In this document: positions 7,989 to 17,797 of the stretch, in pieces | Numbering within the stretch: the stretch's first letter is position 1 | Layout: the number at the start of each line of letters is the position of its first letter | Notes under the pieces: model-generated | Seen by the model: only the letters and a program-made list of their open reading frames with translations | Databases searched by the model: none | Told to the model about the DNA's origin: nothing | Made by a program: the position numbers and the translations under genes | Source of the DNA: Desulfobacterales bacterium | GTDB lineage: Bacteria; Desulfobacterota; Desulfobacteria; Desulfobacterales; JAHDSC01 | Reading direction: 5' to 3' | DNA length: 56,633 bases | NCBI GenBank assembly: GCA_016931455.1 | Contig: JAFGES010000074.1 | Span: 1-56,633, forward strand

Positions 7989-9512
7989 ATGGATGATATG
8001 AAAAACAACTGGAAGATCATTCCGCCGTTTCATCCGGAATTTGACCTCGAAAGATGCGATTACAAAAACGGTTGTAAAATATGCGTTACAGAGTGTTCTT
8101 TCGGAGAGATATCCCTAAAACCTGAAAAAGGAAAAGATGGGGAGATTCAATATAGACCCTGGTCAAATATGAGTGCGTGCAATGCCTGCCAGCGATGTGT
8201 AAAAATGTGTCCGCAAAATGCGATTCATATTGCATTTAAACCGATGCACACTTCGCATGGATACTGGACTTCCGATTATGTCGGCAATCTCTGGCGGCAA
8301 ACGGGAAAATCGGGTGGGGTTTTGCTGGTGGGTACCGGTGCGACCGGTCCTCAAAAGAGATATTTTGATTATATGATGTTTGATGCTTGTCAGGTCACAA
8401 ATCCTTCCATAGATCCTTTGCGGGAGCCGATGGAGATAAGAAGATATCTCGGCAGTAAGCCGGAACGTTACGGCGAGAAGATCGGACCTCAGCTCAAACT
8501 GGAAGTTCCGATAATGTTTGCAGCCATGAGTTTTGGTGCGGTTAATATCAGAGTCCATGAAGCTGAGGCAAGGGCAAGTCAAATCGTCGGTACTTACTGG
8601 AATACGGGAGAAGGTGGATTTCATAAGAATTTGAGGCAGTATGGTGGAAATACGATTGTGCAAGTCGCATCCGGTCGGTTCGGGGTCAGTGAGGACTATC
8701 TGAAATCCGCTGCGGCTGTAGAAATAAAAATCGGTCAGGGCGCTAAACCCGGTATCGGCGGGCATTTACCGGGTGAAAAGGTTTCAAAACCGATTTCAGA
8801 GACCCGGATGATTCCTGAAGGAACCGATGCATTGTCACCGGCGCCGCATCATGATATTTATTCGATAGAAGATCTCAGACAACTTATTTTTGCGATCAAA
8901 GAAGCAACGGAATATAAGATTCCCGTTGCGGTGAAAATTGCAGCGGTACATAATGTGGCTCCGATTGCAAGCGGCATTGCCAGAGCGGGTGCGGATATAA
9001 TTGTGATTGATGGATTTAGAGGCGGTACCGGTGCGACACCCTTTCAGATTAGGCAAAACACGGGTATTCCGATTGAACTGGCACTATCGGCGGCGGATCG
9101 GCGCTTGAGTGAGGAAGGTATTCGAAATAGGGTAAGTTTAGTTGCATCCGGCGGCATTCAGTGTTCATCTGATGTATTGAAACTGATTTGCCTCGGCGCG
9201 GATGCGGTTTATATAGGAACGCCGGTACTGATTGCACTCGGCTGTGGTGTTTGTCAAAGATGTTTTACCGGAAAGTGCCCTTATGGTATTACGACGAATA
9301 GGCCGGGACTGGCGGAGCGGATTGATGTGGAATCGGCAACCACGGCGCTTGTTAGGCTTCTGATGTCATGGTCTGAAGAAATTAAAGAGTTGATGGGATC
9401 AATGGGAATCAGCGCAATCGAGGCGCTGAGAGGCAATCGCGACAGGCTGAGAGGCGTTGGTCTGAATGAAGAAGAATTAAAGATTCTCGGAATTAAACAT
9501 GCTGGAACCTAA
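7989..9512 (+). CDS. Glutamate synthase FMN/Fe-S catalytic subunit (split GltB)
   Basis: A 507-residue protein with an N-terminal ferredoxin region (CKICVTEC and CNACQRCVKMCP, about residues 30-75) followed by the FMN-binding glutamate-synthase barrel (about 130-500). Typical segments are MSFGAVN, GEGG, GQGAKPGIGGHLPG, DGFRGGTGATP and GGIQCSSDVLKLICLGAD. A Cys cluster near the C-terminal part (CGVCQRCFTGKCPYGI) is the usual Fe-S site. It condenses 2-oxoglutarate with ammonia to glutamate. AAGGAG at 7976-7981 supports the ATG at 7989. It overlaps the next gene by 14 bases. Confidence 0.93.
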   Translation: MDDMKNNWKIIPPFHPEFDLERCDYKNGCKICVTECSFGEISLKPEKGKDGEIQYRPWSNMSACNACQRCVKMCPQNAIHIAFKPMHTSHGYWTSDYVGNLWRQTGKSGGVLLVGTGATGPQKRYFDYMMFDACQVTNPSIDPLREPMEIRRYLGSKPERYGEKIGPQLKLEVPIMFAAMSFGAVNIRVHEAEARASQIVGTYWNTGEGGFHKNLRQYGGNTIVQVASGRFGVSEDYLKSAAAVEIKIGQGAKPGIGGHLPGEKVSKPISETRMIPEGTDALSPAPHHDIYSIEDLRQLIFAIKEATEYKIPVAVKIAAVHNVAPIASGIARAGADIIVIDGFRGGTGATPFQIRQNTGIPIELALSAADRRLSEEGIRNRVSLVASGGIQCSSDVLKLICLGADAVYIGTPVLIALGCGVCQRCFTGKCPYGITTNRPGLAERIDVESATTALVRLLMSWSEEIKELMGSMGISAIEALRGNRDRLRGVGLNEEELKILGIKHAGT

Positions 9513-11709
9513 GATGCAGATTATTGATGCAAAAAGTTTATACTACAAAACATTAAACAGGCAGATCAGAGAGCTTCTATCTGAGGGAAATAAAGAGATT
9601 CGCCTGAAAAACATAATCGGACAAAGGTACATCGGCGCCGGCATAAACGCCAAAGTAAGATTGAACATTTACGGCATACCCGGGCAAGACCTCGGCGCTT
9701 TTATGAATGGTCCCGAGATCGTTGTTTATGGAAACGCTCAAGATGGTGTCGGCAACACGATGAATGCGGGTAAGATCGTCATTCATGGGAAAGCAGGTGA
9801 AATTCCCGGTCATTCCATGAGAGGTGGTAAGATTTTCATTCAAGGAGACGTGGAGTATCGAGCCGGAATACATATGAAGGCCTATCTGGATCAAATCCCT
9901 TGGTTGATTATCGGCGGTACGGCAAAGGATTACTGCGGCGAATATATGGCGGGTGGCCGAGTGATTGTTTTAAATTTAAATGATACAAAAGGCTCTCCCG
10001 TCGGTTTCAGCGTGGGTACGGGTATTCATGGCGGATCGATTTATATTCGGGGCCGTGTTGAAAACTATCAGATGGGAATCGGCGCTATATTTGCCGAGAT
10101 GGATGATGAAGATCAAAAATTCATTGATGAGGCTCTGGAAGAATATGCCAGGGATCTTGGACTCGATCTGAGCGGAATTTCAAGCAATGATTTTGTAAAA
10201 ATTACAAGAAAGGGACACCGACCCTTTGCAAATCTTTATACCCCGGGGATGAATATCAAGTCACAAGCTCCGATTCATTTCAACCTTCTTCCACCTTGTG
10301 CCTATAACTGTCCAACGGGTATTCCAACCCCGGTTTTTTTTAATCTCATCAAGGACGGCAAGGTTGAACAAGCACAACTTTTAATGGATGAATATACTCC
10401 TTTTCGATTTTCCGTGTGTGGAACCGTCTGTCCTGCACCTTGCATGGATGCATGTAACCGCGGTTTAATTGACGGACCGATTCAGGTCCAACAGTTGGCA
10501 AGGGAGTATTATCCGAATTTCAATCCAAAGATCCCGGAAAAAAAGCGCAAAGAAATCATATCGATTATCGGCGCCGGGCCGGCGGGACTATCAACTGCTT
10601 GGCAGCTTGTACGCCGGGGATATTCCGTCAGGGTTTACGATTCCATGGATGATCTTGGGGGGAAATTGAGAAAAGCGATTCCCAGGGAAAGGCTGTCGGA
10701 TGAAATTTTAAACAAAGATATTCAAAGGATCAAAGCGCTTCCAATTCAATTTTGTTTGGGTAAAACAATTGACGTAGCGGCGTTCAAAGAAATTTATAAT
10801 CATAGCGACATCGTTTTGACGGCAACCGGAGCCCATATCTCCAAAAAGATCAAAATTGACGGCGGTGATAGAATTATGGGCGGTCTAAAGTTTTTGACGG
10901 ATATCAATGATGGACATCCCATGGATCTTTCCGGAAAAGAGATTGTTATTATTGGTGCCGGCAATGTCGGTATGGATATTGCATGTGAATCATGGAGATT
11001 GGGAGCGGCCGAAGTAACTGCCGTTGATATTCAAAAGCCGCTTGCTTTTGGAAAGGAACTCGAGCTGGCAACTCAACTCGGAACTCATATACTATGGCCG
11101 AAAACGATAGAAAGATTAGATGAAAATAAAATTTATTTTAACGATAGAACCGAAATTCAGGCAGATGTAGTTATTTTCAGTATCGGTGAAATACCGGATA
11201 CATCTTTTTTGCCGGAGTCCGTATTATGCAATGAGAGTGGTTATATGGTCACTTCGGAAAAATCGTTCCGCAGCAGTGATCCCAAAGTCTACGGGGCCGG
11301 AGATATTATTCATCCGGGTCTGATTACCGATGCGATCGGTTCGGGAAGGCTGGCTGCGATGGAGATCCATGCGGTCTTAAATGGTCAGGAATTTATTTAT
11401 CCCACCAAGGAGCTTGTTCCGAGAAGAAAAATTCAAACCATCTATTTTGGTGGCGAGACGCAGGAAATTGACCGATGCATGAGCTGCGGAACCTGTATTT
11501 TTTGTGATAAATGTGTGGAGGCGTGTCCTCAAGAAGCCCTATCTCGCAATGGCGAGGTGTTTACAATTGATCCGTTAAAGTGTACCTTATGTTATAGCTG
11601 TGTCAATGTCTGCCCGCGAGGCGCTATTCAGGCCGACTTTATGGCGGAGTTAGTTACAAAAGAGGTTTCTGATGGTCATAAAAATTCGAAGTTTGCTCAA
11701 ACAAATTAG
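9499..11709 (+). CDS. Glutamate synthase GXGXG domain fused to GltD-like oxidoreductase and 2x[4Fe-4S]
   Basis: A 736-residue fusion. Residues about 20-240 form the GXGXG beta-helix that is the C-terminal domain of large GltB. Residues about 260-640 are a GltD-like module with an N-terminal Cys-rich Fe-S segment (CAYNCPTGIPTP, CGTVCPAPCMDAC) and two dinucleotide-binding motifs (IIGAGPAGLS and IIGAGNVGMD). The C-terminus carries two ferredoxin motifs (CMSCGTCIFCDKC and CTLCYSCVNVCP). With the two genes before it, this completes a three-polypeptide glutamate synthase using NAD(P)H and/or ferredoxin. Two start codons are possible, ATG 9499 or ATG 9514. The 3' end overlaps the next gene by 38 bases. 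Confidence 0.92.
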   Translation: MLEPKMQIIDAKSLYYKTLNRQIRELLSEGNKEIRLKNIIGQRYIGAGINAKVRLNIYGIPGQDLGAFMNGPEIVVYGNAQDGVGNTMNAGKIVIHGKAGEIPGHSMRGGKIFIQGDVEYRAGIHMKAYLDQIPWLIIGGTAKDYCGEYMAGGRVIVLNLNDTKGSPVGFSVGTGIHGGSIYIRGRVENYQMGIGAIFAEMDDEDQKFIDEALEEYARDLGLDLSGISSNDFVKITRKGHRPFANLYTPGMNIKSQAPIHFNLLPPCAYNCPTGIPTPVFFNLIKDGKVEQAQLLMDEYTPFRFSVCGTVCPAPCMDACNRGLIDGPIQVQQLAREYYPNFNPKIPEKKRKEIISIIGAGPAGLSTAWQLVRRGYSVRVYDSMDDLGGKLRKAIPRERLSDEILNKDIQRIKALPIQFCLGKTIDVAAFKEIYNHSDIVLTATGAHISKKIKIDGGDRIMGGLKFLTDINDGHPMDLSGKEIVIIGAGNVGMDIACESWRLGAAEVTAVDIQKPLAFGKELELATQLGTHILWPKTIERLDENKIYFNDRTEIQADVVIFSIGEIPDTSFLPESVLCNESGYMVTSEKSFRSSDPKVYGAGDIIHPGLITDAIGSGRLAAMEIHAVLNGQEFIYPTKELVPRRKIQTIYFGGETQEIDRCMSCGTCIFCDKCVEACPQEALSRNGEVFTIDPLKCTLCYSCVNVCPRGAIQADFMAELVTKEVSDGHKNSKFAQTN

Positions 11710-14700
11710 GAGTTGGTTTTACAGGAAATGCTTTGTTGCAATCAATTGGCGTATCCGTTTTGGCTGTAATCCGAATTGCCTGTCATCAAATACGATTGTT
11801 TTTTTTCCGGTAATTCCCAATACCCTTTGCTGTGGTTTGGCGGGTATTCTGACGATCGTAAGAAAAGACCCAACAACAGGTAGCGAGATTTTCAGAAACT
11901 TATCAGCCGGTTTCAAAGAGATTCGAGCTTATGGGATGCATGAATTTTTAAGCCGATCGATTTCCGCAGAAAATTATCTCGGCGGCTCAAAAAAACAAAA
12001 CGATTTTGAAAACTTTGTCTTTGGTTTAAAACAAGATGCGGTGCTTGAAATTCTCTTTTTCCAAAAGGAAGCTTGCGAACATCTAAGCAATTTATCCAAT
12101 GCGATCAATTCTTTTTTGCTCAAGGAAGAAGATCTCATAGAAAAAAATGCGAATAAATTTTCTACTGTTGAGATGGAATATGTCAACAACGCTCTTACCC
12201 GCGTGAAGGATGTGGCTTGGGCTCTGGATCGAGATCTTCTTTCCAATTTAGAAAAGATAAATTATTTAAGTGGGTTAAATGAAAAAGAGAAAATATCCAA
12301 CGAATGTTTCCGAAAATATAGAAAAATCAACCTGCTTCTAAACGCTGTTGACAGAATTGAGGTTCGAGGGAGAGATTCTGCCGGAATACAGATTGCATTC
12401 ACCCTCGAGGACCGGATCGTTTTAGATGATGTCATCAAAAAACTGAAAAATCTGAATCTTTATGAAGATTTTATAAAACGACTTGATCCGGGTGATCTGT
12501 CGGACGGCTGTATCCATTTATCGGATCAACATTCGGGATGTTTTGCCGTTCATGTAACTTTTACATATAAGAAAGCTTCCGTTACCGGAGAACTCGGAGA
12601 AAATACACGGTATCTGCGAGATCGAATTCGATCGGACCGAATACTGCAGATATTTGCCGTTGAGCCGATTGCATTCGATACTTATATGGCGCATACCCGT
12701 TGGGCCTCCGTCGGTTCGATTACAGAAGAAAACTGTCATCCCATTAACAATTTTGTTCTTAATGAAAACCTGAATTCCGATTCCCGGCGATCTTTTCAAT
12801 TAAAGGAATATCCTTACTATGGCAGAGGAAATTGGTCGATTGATGTCGCATTAAACGGTGATATCGATAACTACGGTGTACTCAGGAGTGCCGTAAATCC
12901 TAAAAGGGCGACCGAAATTATTGCTAAAAGTGTAACTACGGATACAAAAATTATTCCCCTTCAGATTGAGCAGTATCTTTTTAAAGGATATGATCTGAAA
13001 GAAGCTTTTCGTTCGGCACTGAATGACTTCGAAGGTTCGCATGCGATTTCCATGCAGAGTAACCTTGAGCCGGGTAAAGTATTTCTTGCGCTCAAAGGAA
13101 GCGGCCAGTCTCTGTATATCGGAATGTGCGATGATCAGTATATGTATTCTTCTGAAGTTTATGGTCTTGTTGAGCTTACACCGCATTTTATGAAACTGGA
13201 TGGTGAGAATGAGCGAATTCCGGGAAACTCCAAGACAAAGGGGCAAATTGTTGTTTTGAATAGCCGTGCCGAAAATTCTTTAGAAGGAGTTTGTGGCTTT
13301 TATTACGATGGTCATCCGTTAAAAATTACTGCGAAGAATATTAAGAGAGCCGACATTACAACACGCGATATCGATCGAAAAAATTATCCCCATTTTCTCT
13401 TAAAAGAAATTGAGGAAGCTCCGCTATCGGTCAAAAAGACCCTGAGAGGAAAATATTTTATCGAACCCGGTCCTAACGGGCAGGTCCGGGTGAACTTTAA
13501 TTTAGGAAGAGATATCATTACCCAAAGGTTGCAGGAGAATTTGGCAAACGGGAGTATTGATAATATTTTTGTGATTGGACAAGGTACGGCGGCTGTTGCG
13601 GGGGCAGCGATTGCCGACGCAATCGCCGGTTATTTGTCGGGTTCAAAGATTAAAGTCCAAGCGATTAAAGCTTCGGAGTTAAGCGGTTTTTATCTTTCAG
13701 AAAACTTAAATAACACGCTTGTAATCGCCGTGACCCAATCGGGCACGACAACCGATACCAACCGGGCCGTAGCGATGGCAAAAGAGCGTGGTGCCCACCT
13801 GATGGCAATCGTCAATCGGCGACAATCCGACATCACGCATAATTCGGAAGGGGTTTTTTATACTAGCGATGGTAGAGACATTGAAATGTCGGTTGCCTCA
13901 ACCAAGGCATTTTACTCTCAGATTATTGCCGGCTATATTCTGGCACTAAATTTTGCGCAGATGCTTGGAACGATGTCTGATGAGGCTATTGCTAAAACAC
14001 TTGCCGCCATGGAAAAGGCTCCGCATTTAATGCATAATGTTCTTAGTTCGCAAGAGGGAGTCAAAAAATCTGCCTGGGACATTGTTAAGAGAAAGAAGTA
14101 CTGGGCGGTTGTAGGGAGCGGGCCGAATAAAGTTGCCGCCGATGAAATTCGAATAAAACTCAGTGAGCTGTGCTATAAAACGATATCTTCGGATATTGTC
14201 GAAGATAAAAAACATATTGATCTATCTTCCGAGCCTCTTATTCTTGTCTGTACGGCCGGGAATCCAAAATCGGTTCTTGACGATATTGTCAAGGATGTGG
14301 CCATATTCAAATCACATGCGGCCGATGCAATCGTTATTGCCGATCAGGGGGAAACCGGATTTGATACGATTGCCGATTCCGTCATATCCGTCCCTAGAGC
14401 CGATTTTCCGACATCCGTAATCTTAAATACACTCGTAGGACATTTATGGGGCTACTACGCGGCTTGTAGTATCAATGAAGAATCAAATTTTTTTCGAAAC
14501 TTCAGGACTGAGTTATCGCTAAAAATCAGCGAACAGAACAAAACCATCGATACAATTTTCGAAAAAATTGCCGATACGAGTTTGCATAAAATTATCGAAA
14601 GATTTTCAGCAGAATTTCATACCCGCAAAAATAGAGATTTTTTTGCTACCATCAGCGTCGGTCTGGCTACCGATATTGTACTTCTTTTAAAATATGCAAT

Positions 14701-15463
14701 CGGAAAGCTGCCCTTGGAAGATTTCTGGGAAGATTTTAAAGAGAAAAGAACTTCCTCATCGCCGTTGGATCTGCTCGATATTTGTCTGGGCAGAGCCGTG
14801 GATGAACTTTCAAGGCCTATTGATGCCATTCGTCATCAAGCCAAGACGGTCACGGTAGGCACCAGTCGAAAGGTTGAGATGTTGCAGGGCGTTTTGTTCG
14901 ATCTTTTAAAAAGACTTAATTTTTCGCTTGAAAATTTAACGACCAAAGATGGAATGACAGCCAGAAGACTTCAAACGGCCATATCGGAAATTAAAGGACA
15001 TACGCTTTATGCAATTGGGAATCTGAATGAAAATGGAAAACCCACGGATAAATCAACAATCGCGATAGCCCAAAAAGGCGGCGTTGCGCTACAAATGAAA
15101 TCGCGAGTGGAACAATCCGGCTTGTTGCGAGGTACCAAAAAGACCATTGTAAATACCGGCGATATTTATGCGGGATTGGGAAAAACGGATCGGGCTTCAA
15201 TCATTATCATTCCGTTGCTTGGGGAAGGTTCGCGTATAACCCATTTGCTTCTGGCGCATGTGGCGTTCAATCAAGAGCTTTCGGTCAAAGATAAAAAAGA
15301 GGTACTTGGAGATAAAACAAATAAAATAGTCGATCTCGTCAATGAATACAACCTTACCTGGAATGACGATTATTTTGAAAAATTACCGATAGAATTTCTA
15401 TTGGATCAAGAGGTTGGTGTGATTGCATCTAAGATCATAACGTCTTTGAGAGGAACATCATAA
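11672..15463 (+). CDS. Giant GlmS-like protein: class II amidotransferase, two SIS domains and a C-terminal extension
   Basis: A 1263-residue protein about twice the length of GlmS. Landmarks are CCGLAGIL (Cys54 aligns with the GlmS nucleophile), RGRDSAG near 231, HTRWASVGS near 340 and LNGDIDNYG near 390. A first SIS domain follows around 625-790 (GQGTAAVAG, TQSGTTTDTNRAV) and a second around 805-960, then about 300 residues with no recognised family. It probably uses glutamine-derived ammonia on a sugar phosphate, but activity on fructose-6-phosphate is not proven. The start is unsettled: ATG 11672 has a good AGAGG RBS but puts 53 basic, aromatic-rich residues before Cys54, which would need propeptide cleavage. 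No ATG/GTG start lies closer. Confidence 0.8.
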   Translation: MVIKIRSLLKQIRSWFYRKCFVAINWRIRFGCNPNCLSSNTIVFFPVIPNTLCCGLAGILTIVRKDPTTGSEIFRNLSAGFKEIRAYGMHEFLSRSISAENYLGGSKKQNDFENFVFGLKQDAVLEILFFQKEACEHLSNLSNAINSFLLKEEDLIEKNANKFSTVEMEYVNNALTRVKDVAWALDRDLLSNLEKINYLSGLNEKEKISNECFRKYRKINLLLNAVDRIEVRGRDSAGIQIAFTLEDRIVLDDVIKKLKNLNLYEDFIKRLDPGDLSDGCIHLSDQHSGCFAVHVTFTYKKASVTGELGENTRYLRDRIRSDRILQIFAVEPIAFDTYMAHTRWASVGSITEENCHPINNFVLNENLNSDSRRSFQLKEYPYYGRGNWSIDVALNGDIDNYGVLRSAVNPKRATEIIAKSVTTDTKIIPLQIEQYLFKGYDLKEAFRSALNDFEGSHAISMQSNLEPGKVFLALKGSGQSLYIGMCDDQYMYSSEVYGLVELTPHFMKLDGENERIPGNSKTKGQIVVLNSRAENSLEGVCGFYYDGHPLKITAKNIKRADITTRDIDRKNYPHFLLKEIEEAPLSVKKTLRGKYFIEPGPNGQVRVNFNLGRDIITQRLQENLANGSIDNIFVIGQGTAAVAGAAIADAIAGYLSGSKIKVQAIKASELSGFYLSENLNNTLVIAVTQSGTTTDTNRAVAMAKERGAHLMAIVNRRQSDITHNSEGVFYTSDGRDIEMSVASTKAFYSQIIAGYILALNFAQMLGTMSDEAIAKTLAAMEKAPHLMHNVLSSQEGVKKSAWDIVKRKKYWAVVGSGPNKVAADEIRIKLSELCYKTISSDIVEDKKHIDLSSEPLILVCTAGNPKSVLDDIVKDVAIFKSHAADAIVIADQGETGFDTIADSVISVPRADFPTSVILNTLVGHLWGYYAACSINEESNFFRNFRTELSLKISEQNKTIDTIFEKIADTSLHKIIERFSAEFHTRKNRDFFATISVGLATDIVLLLKYAIGKLPLEDFWEDFKEKRTSSSPLDLLDICLGRAVDELSRPIDAIRHQAKTVTVGTSRKVEMLQGVLFDLLKRLNFSLENLTTKDGMTARRLQTAISEIKGHTLYAIGNLNENGKPTDKSTIAIAQKGGVALQMKSRVEQSGLLRGTKKTIVNTGDIYAGLGKTDRASIIIIPLLGEGSRITHLLLAHVAFNQELSVKDKKEVLGDKTNKIVDLVNEYNLTWNDDYFEKLPIEFLLDQEVGVIASKIITSLRGTS

Positions 15464-15470
15464 ACCGGAG

Positions 15471-16082
15471 ATGATTTCAATAATTGATTATCAAGCAGGC
15501 AATCTAACTTCTGTGGAGAGAGCTTTAAAATACCTGGGGTTATCTGCCGCAATCACCGCAAACCCTAAAGAGATTTTATCGGCTGACCGAGTCATTTTTC
15601 CCGGAGTTGGAGCTGCCGGCAAGGCCATGGAAACGATCAGCGCACAAAAGCTCGATGAGGTAATCCATCAAGTCATTGAACGCAAAATACCTTTTATGGG
15701 AATTTGCCTGGGAACTGCGATTATTCTAGATAAAAGTGAAGAAAACAATGCCGACTGTCTCGGTATAATTGCCGGCACTGCCAAAAAGTTTCCGGATATG
15801 GGTATCAAGATACCTCATATGGGATGGAATAATATTAATAAAATAATTAATCACCCTATTCTTGACGGAATTGATAAAGAGGCGCAATTTTATTTTGTTC
15901 ATTCTTACTATCCCGCACCTGAAAATCAGGAGGATGTCATTGCAACAACCGACTATGGCGTAACGTTTGCATCGGTCATTGGACGTGATAATGTCGTCGC
16001 CACCCAATTCCACCCGGAAAAAAGCGGGCGAAACGGGCTTCGGATTTTGAAAAATTTTAGTCGATGGGATGGTAAGGTCTAA
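15471..16082 (+). CDS. hisH: Imidazole glycerol phosphate synthase glutaminase subunit HisH
   Basis: A 203-residue class I glutaminase that supplies ammonia to HisF. It opens with MISIIDYQAGNLTSVERAL, has the nucleophile elbow GICLGT, the PHMGWN segment and the QFHPEKSG His-Glu pair. The oxyanion neighbourhood reads GICLGTAII rather than the common GICLGMQLL, a modest deviation. The stop of the GlmS-like gene is 8 bases upstream and the GGAG just before the ATG is too close to act as a normal RBS, so translation may rely on coupling. No other histidine gene is nearby. Confidence 0.93.
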   Translation: MISIIDYQAGNLTSVERALKYLGLSAAITANPKEILSADRVIFPGVGAAGKAMETISAQKLDEVIHQVIERKIPFMGICLGTAIILDKSEENNADCLGIIAGTAKKFPDMGIKIPHMGWNNINKIINHPILDGIDKEAQFYFVHSYYPAPENQEDVIATTDYGVTFASVIGRDNVVATQFHPEKSGRNGLRILKNFSRWDGKV

Positions 16083-16085
16083 AAA

Positions 16086-16865
16086 ATGCTAAGCAAAAGA
16101 ATCATTATCTGTTTAGATGTCAGAGAAGGTAAGACCACCAAGGGGATCAAATTTGAAGGAAATATCGATATCGGCGACCCTGTGGCAATGGCTAAGGAAT
16201 ATTATGAACAGGGCGTGGATGAACTTGTCTTTTACGATATTACCGCTTCATCGGATAAACGCGATATTATCATCGAAGTCGTTGAAAATGTGGCCAAAAA
16301 CATATTTATTCCATTTTCCGTCGGTGGGGGCATTCGCAGCCTCGATGATATGTATAACGTCTTAAATGCGGGTGCCGAGAAAATCAGCATTAACAGTGCT
16401 GCAGTTTTGAATTCGGAACTTATTTCACAAGGAGCTAAATTTTTTGGAAGTCAGTGTATTGTTTTGGGGATGGATGCAAAAAAAGTAAAACCGAGTTTCA
16501 GGATTCCTTCCGGTTACGAGGTATGGATCAACGGCGGTCGAACCCCGATGAATATGGATGCCGTTCAATGGGCACAAAAAGCCAGGGATTTAGGCGCCGG
16601 GGAAATTTGTCTCAACTCAATTGATGCAGACGGCACAAATACAGGCTATGAGCTTAATCTGACATCCATGGTGTCAAGTGCGGTTTCCATACCGGTCATT
16701 GCATCCGGTGGGGCAGGTAAGCCCGAACATTTAAGAGATGTATTTTTGAAATCCAATGCAGATGCAGCTTTAATTGCTTCTATGGTTCACTATAAACAAT
16801 ATACCGTCAGTCAGATAAAATCCTACCTCTCAAAAGAGGGCATTGCCGTCCGAGAACGGATTTGA
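16086..16865 (+). CDS. hisF: Imidazole glycerol phosphate synthase cyclase subunit HisF
   Basis: A 259-residue (beta/alpha)8 barrel forming imidazole glycerol phosphate and AICAR from PRFAR and ammonia. The catalytic aspartates are retained: CLDVREGK near residue 11 and LGMDAKKV near 130. Phosphate-binding loops (VGGGIRS and [10 protein letters not shown]) and the [10 protein letters not shown] segment are intact, so it looks like a true HisF and not a decayed paralogue. It starts 4 bases after hisH with AAGGT as RBS. It is the last gene of the run that begins at glnA. I see no strong terminator in the 26 bases before the convergent gene. Confidence 0.94.
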   Translation: MLSKRIIICLDVREGKTTKGIKFEGNIDIGDPVAMAKEYYEQGVDELVFYDITASSDKRDIIIEVVENVAKNIFIPFSVGGGIRSLDDMYNVLNAGAEKISINSAAVLNSELISQGAKFFGSQCIVLGMDAKKVKPSFRIPSGYEVWINGGRTPMNMDAVQWAQKARDLGAGEICLNSIDADGTNTGYELNLTSMVSSAVSIPVIASGGAGKPEHLRDVFLKSNADAALIASMVHYKQYTVSQIKSYLSKEGIAVRERI

Positions 16866-16891
16866 AGGACAAATACACATAAAGGCCGCAA

Positions 16892-17713
16892 TTAATTACG
16901 TGCCCTATAATTGGGTCCTACAATAATAAAATTATTTAAAATTTCAGATTGCATCTTTTCCATTTTGCTGCCGAAGATAAAATCACGGATCAGCCCGTGA
17001 CCATATGCGCCCAATATCACGAGTGCATCATGTGGAATTTCATAAAGGTTATGCTCGAAGCGTCCTTGATCGAATATATGCCATTGAGTTACATACTGAT
17101 CCATTTCTTTTCCAATCCCTTCCGCTTTGATAACGGCATCGTAAAAATCTCGAGATTCTTTTTCAGACTGCGTAAAAACTTCAAGCGGCAGGTTGGATAA
17201 TCGTTTCAGACGAAATCCGAGTCTGAGTGCATTTAATGCATTACTGGAGCCGCCGAATAAGACCGCAATACTATGCCACGGTTTATAGGCCGGGCTTGTA
17301 ATTAATACCGGAAAGTGTGCCGACTTGACAATTCGTCTAACTCTCGGTCCGATGTAGCCGAGTCCGATCTTGCAGGAAAGATCACTAATACTGCGAGGAC
17401 AGCACATAAAATCAAAATTTGTGGGAACATCCGGCAGCGTGGCCGCCGTGAAATTTTTAGGATTAAAAAATTTTGGTTTTTCCCCCGTCTCTTCGAGCAA
17501 TTGGTCGGCATGCTTTAACGCAGTGTCGGGATTTGCCAAATAAGATGGATCAAGATCAATTTGAACCACGTCATTTTCAAAATACATTAAAAATTTTAAA
17601 AACTTAGGGATATAAACAATGGGAGAGGCCCCGATTTTATTACAGAAATATATGGATTGCAGTAATGTTTCACGTCCAAGCGGTGTATTCCTAAATATAT
17701 GAAATAGCTGCAT
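16892..17713 (-). CDS. Universal stress protein (two-domain UspA-like)
   Basis: A 273-residue cytoplasmic protein with two USP-like halves. The C-terminal half carries the nucleotide-binding pattern G-x2-G-x9-G-S in GAYGHGLIRDFIFGS; the N-terminal half is degenerate. A perfect AGGAGGT lies just upstream of the ATG at 17713. It is downstream of the ClC channel gene on the same strand (84-base gap) and could be the last gene of a three-gene set. The function is a general stress or nucleotide-sensing role by family; nothing in the sequence shows a specific partner. Confidence 0.8.
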   Translation of the reverse strand: MQLFHIFRNTPLGRETLLQSIYFCNKIGASPIVYIPKFLKFLMYFENDVVQIDLDPSYLANPDTALKHADQLLEETGEKPKFFNPKNFTAATLPDVPTNFDFMCCPRSISDLSCKIGLGYIGPRVRRIVKSAHFPVLITSPAYKPWHSIAVLFGGSSNALNALRLGFRLKRLSNLPLEVFTQSEKESRDFYDAVIKAEGIGKEMDQYVTQWHIFDQGRFEHNLYEIPHDALVILGAYGHGLIRDFIFGSKMEKMQSEILNNFIIVGPNYRARN

Positions 17714-17797
17714 ATTAAATTTACCTCCTGCTATTTTGATGACCTATAAAAATGCAAACAACCTAATTCTTAGAGCTCAATGAATGCATGTAAAACA

